Shown here: one piece after another, positions 39,445-43,294 of the stretch | Numbering within the stretch: the stretch's first letter is position 1 | Layout of the letters: every line of letters begins with the position of its first letter | From: Pseudobowmanella sp964228145 | Lineage (GTDB): Bacteria > Pseudomonadota > Gammaproteobacteria > Enterobacterales > Alteromonadaceae | Direction: 5' to 3' | NCBI GenBank assembly: GCA_964228145.1 | Contig: CAXQZJ010000102.1 | Coordinates: forward strand, 1-43,294 | Length of the DNA: 43,294 nt | Program-made: the position numbers and the translations under genes | Notes under the pieces: generated by a model | What the model saw: the letters and a program-made list of their open reading frames with translations, nothing else | Told to the model about the DNA's origin: nothing | Database searches by the model: none

Positions 39445-40227
39445 CTACTGACAACGAGGTGTGCTGCTACTGCGCATGGCCAGCGCGGTATTCATATGGG
39501 ATTGCAAATCAGCAATTCGGGTATCCGGTGCCGGGTGCGTAGAGAGTAACTCCGGTGGGCGCTGACCGTTGCTGGCTGCGTCCATGTTTTGCCATAAATC
39601 AACTGATTGGCGTGGGTCAAAGCCGGCTTTTGCCATCAATTCAAGACCGATAATGTCCGCTTCAGACTCGTGGGTGCGGCTAAATGGCAATTGCAAACCA
39701 ACTTGAGCTCCCAGACCTAACAGACCCATGATTTGCTGATTCCCAGCGACGTCATTGGCTTCTAGCAGGCCATTGACAACTTGTAGGCCGAGGTTCTGTG
39801 CAGTTCCAATAGACATGCGCTCATTACCGTGCTCGGCAATAACATGGGCCACTTCGTGTCCCAATACGGCGGCTAGCTGATGCTGATTTTTAGCAACGCT
39901 CAATAAGCCTGTGTAAACCCCAATTTTTCCGCCGGGCAAGGCAAATGCGTTAACCTGATTGTCGTCGAACACAACAACTTCCCATTCGCCCGGGAAAACA
40001 CTGTCAGGTACCTGCGCAGCAACGCGCTTAGCCACGCACTGAACATAGTTATTTTGCACTGTTTTAGTCGATACCGGCTGTTCTTGTTTCATCGCATCGA
40101 ACGCTTGGGCACCCATCTCACTCATTTGGGCTTCGCTGAATAATTTTAATTGGCTGCGGCCTGTCGGAGATTTTGCACAGGCAACAACGAGCAATGCAGT
40201 GATGATAAGTATCAGAATCTTCTTCAT
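39445..40227 (-). CDS. M48-family zinc metallopeptidase lipoprotein (LoiP/YcaL-like)
   Basis: A 260-residue lipoprotein (lipobox VVA|C17). The zinc motif is HEVAH in LAAVLGHEVAHVIAEHGNERM, and the third ligand Glu is in ESEADIIGLELMAKAGFDP. Typical upstream block NAFALPGGKIGVYTGLL is present. LoiP and BepA-like M48 proteins take part in outer-membrane protein quality control in E. coli; the closest in size and layout is LoiP/YcaL. It lacks the TPR domain of BepA. First gene of a unit with rsmE and the 108-residue gene. Divergent from the 541-residue gene, with about 130 bases between. Confidence 0.9.
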   Translation of the reverse strand: MKKILILIITALLVVACAKSPTGRSQLKLFSEAQMSEMGAQAFDAMKQEQPVSTKTVQNNYVQCVAKRVAAQVPDSVFPGEWEVVVFDDNQVNAFALPGGKIGVYTGLLSVAKNQHQLAAVLGHEVAHVIAEHGNERMSIGTAQNLGLQVVNGLLEANDVAGNQQIMGLLGLGAQVGLQLPFSRTHESEADIIGLELMAKAGFDPRQSVDLWQNMDAASNGQRPPELLSTHPAPDTRIADLQSHMNTALAMRSSSTPRCQ

Positions 40228-40355
40228 TTTTGATCATTCCTTGGTTTGATAGGGCTATTGTGCGGTAAAAAAAGTGATTCAGCCAGTCAATCTGGGTGTG
40301 CAAGTTTACTAAAGCCAGACTAAATTTAGCAAAGCGTGGTGGTTTGGAGTATGCA

Positions 40356-41981
40356 GTGCCGTTTACTAGTCAGGAAATTAATGAGCTATCGATTCTAATT
40401 GTGTTACCCGAGGAGCAGGCGAAGCCCATTGTCAAATCTCTAAGGAGTTGGTCTTTCAAGCATATAAAGACGACAGAAGACACTCGCTTGTTTCATCAAC
40501 AAAACAGTGTTGATGCGCATTTAGTCTTTTTGCCCACAGAGCCGGGTCGTGGTGAATCCAGTCGTGTGCTTATCCGTCATATCACCCATAATCAAGTGGT
40601 GCCCTCCTGGGCCAAGATAGTGTTAGTCGGAGAAGCCCAGCAGGCTGACTTTGCCGGCTTGCCTTATCGGTTTTTGCACACGGAAAGCATTGCAGATATT
40701 GACGATGAACCCGCATTGCATCGATTGGTTCGATATACATTGGATGCCCAACAGGTTCTGAAGAAACCCATTGAAGAGGCACACAAATATTCTCCAAGGG
40801 AGTTGTTACAGGCGGTTAAACAAGCGCGCCAAACTGAATTACCTGAGCCAGTGTCACGGGACTTAGACATGATTATGGCTCGCTTTTTGTTCATCAACGG
40901 CATGAGCGAAGCCGCGCTAACGCTGACCACTCGGATGCAGGGTATCGATAAGGCGAATGCACAGTCTATCATTTATTACCTGATGGCCGATTATCCGACA
41001 TTAGAGAATGTGCTTAGTCAATCGGCCTCAGTGCAGGGCTTCGAGTCAAAAGCCAGTTGCTACCGAATGATAACCTCTGTCATGGCCGGTCATCTTGAGA
41101 TGACAGATTTAGCCGAGCGCATCAGCGACTTAGAGCAAGATGCCAGTTACCATCAACTTGCCCTGTTGAACCGTTACTGTCAGCATGGCTTTTCCTCGAC
41201 GGTGACGTGGCTTGAGCAACAACAGCAACAACTGTCAAAAGACCAGCATGCAACGCAGCACAGTTTAGCGGGCTTGGCGTTTATGCAGTTAGTGATTGCG
41301 TTGCTCGTTTGCGTAGAAGGGAATTCGGCTGATCAGACGCAAGCGAAACAGCTGGTTTCCGATGCATTGCGTGCCACACAAGCCGCAACCAGTGGCGATT
41401 TCTACTCTAAGTACACTGTGCTGATTAATATGTATGGTTTGGCGGTGTTAGGGGCGAAAAGTAATGCCAAGCTGCGCGATTCACTAAAAGAAATGCACAG
41501 TAAAACTGTTCGCCATCCCAATATTGTCGTTCACCTTCTACAGGCCGCGTGTTGCGCTGCCGTAAGTTTGCGCGAAGAAGCATTGGATTGTTTAAGCAGA
41601 GTCGATAGGTTAGTCGCGGCATTAGAACCGTCGCCTGAGCTAATTTGTATAGAAATCATCTGGCAGAAAGTGATTGACCAAGTGGCGGGGGTGAATGATA
41701 CGGCCAGTTGTTATGCTGATGTCGCCACTCGCCTGCAAAAAATGGGATTGAATTACCGTGCCTTACGCCGATTAGCCATCGCGTGCGGATTAGCCGCCGA
41801 TAACGCCGAATTTAAACTACGCATGGCGGATGGCATGGTCAGACTCAAGTTAACGCAATATCAACATTGGCGCCTGAGCGAAGTGCTCAACAGTGCAGCT
41901 GAGGCGTCACTCAGTGAAAAACAAAAGTCGCTATTAAAACAAATTCAGCGCGACGCAGAGCAGGTTTTCAGCGCGGCATAA
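40356..41981 (+). CDS. Receiver-like N-terminal domain plus TPR-like helical repeat protein
   Basis: A protein of about 541 residues with no signal peptide. The first ~120 residues (ELSILIVLPEEQAKPIVKSLRSWSF, HLVFLPTEPGRGESSRVLIRHI) have the alternating strand/helix look of a response-regulator receiver, but the acidic pocket and phosphoacceptor Asp appear missing (VFLPTEPG where VxxDxxMPG is expected). The remaining ~400 residues are helical, with repeat-like pairs such as ISEAALTLTTRM and LREEALDCLSRVDRL, resembling TPR. Related 'response regulator with TPR' proteins occur in Alteromonadales and vibrios; function unknown. I chose the GTG at 40356, with TTGGAG five bases upstream; the frame runs back to a GTG at 40296. 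It ends in a shared terminator with metK. Confidence 0.6.
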   Translation: MPFTSQEINELSILIVLPEEQAKPIVKSLRSWSFKHIKTTEDTRLFHQQNSVDAHLVFLPTEPGRGESSRVLIRHITHNQVVPSWAKIVLVGEAQQADFAGLPYRFLHTESIADIDDEPALHRLVRYTLDAQQVLKKPIEEAHKYSPRELLQAVKQARQTELPEPVSRDLDMIMARFLFINGMSEAALTLTTRMQGIDKANAQSIIYYLMADYPTLENVLSQSASVQGFESKASCYRMITSVMAGHLEMTDLAERISDLEQDASYHQLALLNRYCQHGFSSTVTWLEQQQQQLSKDQHATQHSLAGLAFMQLVIALLVCVEGNSADQTQAKQLVSDALRATQAATSGDFYSKYTVLINMYGLAVLGAKSNAKLRDSLKEMHSKTVRHPNIVVHLLQAACCAAVSLREEALDCLSRVDRLVAALEPSPELICIEIIWQKVIDQVAGVNDTASCYADVATRLQKMGLNYRALRRLAIACGLAADNAEFKLRMADGMVRLKLTQYQHWRLSEVLNSAAEASLSEKQKSLLKQIQRDAEQVFSAA

Positions 41982-42006
41982 AAAAAGCACCCGAGGGTGC
42001 TTTTTT
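41980..42006. terminator. Bidirectional intrinsic terminator
   Basis: AAAAAAGCACC (41981-41991) and GGTGCTTTTTT (41996-42006) flank CGAG. The A-run and T-run let it serve both the 541-residue gene (plus) and metK (minus), whose stop codons abut it on each side. Confidence 0.9.
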
Positions 42007-43151
42007 CAGAGACTGGCGCGTAGCGCCTCGGCTTTGTCGGTCTTTTCCCAAGGGAATTCTTCCCGGCCAAAATGACCATAAGCGGCGGTCGCTTTGTATA
42101 TCGGTCTTTCTAAATCTAACATCTGAATCAGACCGTAAGGACGCAAGTCAAAGTGCTCGCGAACCAGTGCGACAAGTTGTTGCTCACTGACTTTGCTGGT
42201 GCCAAAGGTGTCAATGCTGATAGAGGTCGGTTCGGCAACGCCAATGGCGTAAGAAACCTGAATTTCGCATCGTTCCGCCAGGCCCGCAGCGACAATGTTT
42301 TTAGCGACATAACGGCCGGCATAGGCAGCAGAACGATCGACTTTGGATGGATCTTTACCGGAGAACGCACCGCCACCGTGGCGCGCCATGCCACCATATG
42401 TATCAACGATAATTTTACGTCCGGTCAGACCGCAATCGCCCATCGGGCCACCAATAACAAAGCGGCCGGTGGGATTAATAAAATACTGGGTTCTGTTAGT
42501 TAGCCATTGGGCAGGCAAGGTTTTCTTGATGATTTCTTCCATCACCGCTTCGCGTAATTCAGCGGTGCTGATCTCTTCCGCGTGTTGGGTCGATAAAACC
42601 ACCGCTTCAATACCCACTGGCTTGCCATTTTCATAAGCAAAAGTGACCTGAGATTTTGCGTCGGGACGCAACCAGGGTAAGGTACCGTCTTTACGCACTT
42701 CAGACTGACGCTTAACCAACAAATGTGAGTAGGTAATCGGAGCAGGCATTAAAACGTCTGTTTCATTCGACGCATAGCCGAACATCAGGCCCTGATCGCC
42801 GGCGCCTTGATCTTCGGGACGTTGACGATCAACCCCTTGATTTATATCTGGCGATTGTTTACCAATGGCGTTAAGTACCGCACACGAGTCAGCATCAAAG
42901 CCCATGTCGGAGTGGGTGTAACCGATTTCTTTGACTGTGTTTCGGGTAAGCTCTTCGATATCGACCCAGGCATGGGTGTTAATCTCGCCCCCAACCAGGA
43001 CCATACCGGTTTTGACAAAGGTCTCGCACGCCACGCGAGCTTTAGGGTCCTGAGTTAAGATTGCATCTAAAACCGCATCAGAAATTTGATCAGCGATTTT
43101 ATCCGGATGACCTTCTGATACTGATTCGGAAGTAAAAATATGTTGAGTCAT
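42006..43151 (-). CDS. metK: S-adenosylmethionine synthetase MetK
   Basis: A 381-residue enzyme that makes S-adenosylmethionine from methionine and ATP. Signatures are SEGHPDKIADQISDAVLD, GAGDQGLMFGYA (the methionine adenosyltransferase motif) and GGGAFSGKDPSKVDRSAAYAGRYVAKN (second motif, with phosphate-binding residues). Length matches the E. coli enzyme (384). AGGA precedes the ATG at 43149-43151. MetJ-type operator bases lie about 90 bases upstream, consistent with repression by MetJ and SAM. A shared terminator follows. Confidence 0.97.
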   Translation of the reverse strand: MTQHIFTSESVSEGHPDKIADQISDAVLDAILTQDPKARVACETFVKTGMVLVGGEINTHAWVDIEELTRNTVKEIGYTHSDMGFDADSCAVLNAIGKQSPDINQGVDRQRPEDQGAGDQGLMFGYASNETDVLMPAPITYSHLLVKRQSEVRKDGTLPWLRPDAKSQVTFAYENGKPVGIEAVVLSTQHAEEISTAELREAVMEEIIKKTLPAQWLTNRTQYFINPTGRFVIGGPMGDCGLTGRKIIVDTYGGMARHGGGAFSGKDPSKVDRSAAYAGRYVAKNIVAAGLAERCEIQVSYAIGVAEPTSISIDTFGTSKVSEQQLVALVREHFDLRPYGLIQMLDLERPIYKATAAYGHFGREEFPWEKTDKAEALRASL

Positions 43152-43232
43152 GCAGTGTCCTGTTGATTCATTGCTGGCCGTTTTTTACCAGTGATGGCGC
43201 TAGTGTAGCGAATTGAGCGAAAAATTCCACCT

Positions 43233-43264
43233 TTCCATCTAGACGTCTAAAAGTCCATCTGTAT
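43233..43264 (-). promoter_or_regulatory. MetJ operator (met boxes) upstream of metK
   Basis: A perfect 8-base met box AGACGTCT (43241-43248) is followed by AAAAGTCC, which matches 5 of 8 positions, with weaker 8-base units on both sides (TTCCATCT, ATCTGTAT). Tandem met boxes of this kind bind cooperating MetJ dimers. This is about 90 bases upstream of the metK start, in or near the expected promoter. Confidence 0.75.
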
Positions 43265-43294
43265 ACGAATTGTTCCAGCTTTAGGTTCAATTAA

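Noticed and set aside
43152..43294. SAM riboswitch upstream of metK
   Set aside because: The leader is short and holds MetJ boxes; I saw no SAM-I type helices.

Overview
The window looks like chromosome of a marine gammaproteobacterium of the order Alteromonadales (Alteromonas/Aestuariibacter-like). This rests on the gene order fldB-xerD-dsbC-recJ, on gshB-yqgE-ruvX, rsmE and metK, on a large TonB-dependent receptor with an N-terminal regulatory-like domain, and on recognisable MetJ, Fur and FNR-type sites. The genus is inference. I saw no rRNA or tRNA gene, no CRISPR array and no transposase.

Layout. 1-1075: 5' part of a porin gene (minus), cut by the window edge. 1.3-6.9 kb: fldB, an EAL-HDOD protein, xerD, dsbC, recJ. 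6.9-11.3 kb (minus): M16 protease lipoprotein, glutathione S-transferase-like protein, TraB/GumN protein. 11.4-13.3 kb (minus): gshB-yqgE-ruvX. 13.4-16.0 kb: a DUF2306-like membrane protein divergent from a DesK/DesR-like two-component pair. 16.1-35.8 kb: a large peptidoglycan (murein) salvage locus. 36.0-37.7 kb: three lipoprotein genes (CsgG-like, DUF4810, DUF799/GNA1162). 37.8-38.4 kb: two small genes behind a Fur box. 38.4-40.2 kb: a small unknown gene, rsmE and an M48 lipoprotease. 40.4-42.0 kb: a receiver-like/helical-repeat protein. 42.0-43.2 kb: metK behind a MetJ operator.

The centrepiece is the murein locus. Read together, it encodes: a TonB receptor for uptake; an unusual lipoprotein fusing an AmiD-type zinc amidase to a YfeW/AmiE-type serine hydrolase; a second serine hydrolase; a lipoprotein NagZ-type GH3 glucosaminidase; a lipoprotein NamZ-type (DUF1343) exo-muramidase; an NlpC/P60 endopeptidase next to an L-Ala-D/L-Glu epimerase; a YkuD-fold lipoprotein; an SSS-family symporter; a BadF-type amino-sugar kinase; MurQ; and a MurR-like RpiR/SIS regulator. 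The set parallels the Bacillus subtilis mur operon (murQ, murR, murP, amiE, nagZ, namZ), but with Gram-negative outer-membrane uptake and with kinase plus symporter in place of a PTS. A palindrome of the form nAATA-AAN-TATTn lies before the first and second operon genes, before the regulator gene and before the amidase fusion, and is a candidate operator.

In E. coli rsmE-gshB-yqgE-ruvX are contiguous and metK lies nearby. Here gshB-yqgE-ruvX and rsmE/metK keep the same strand and order but are about 25 kb apart, with the murein locus between them. The locus therefore looks like an insertion into an ancestral housekeeping block.
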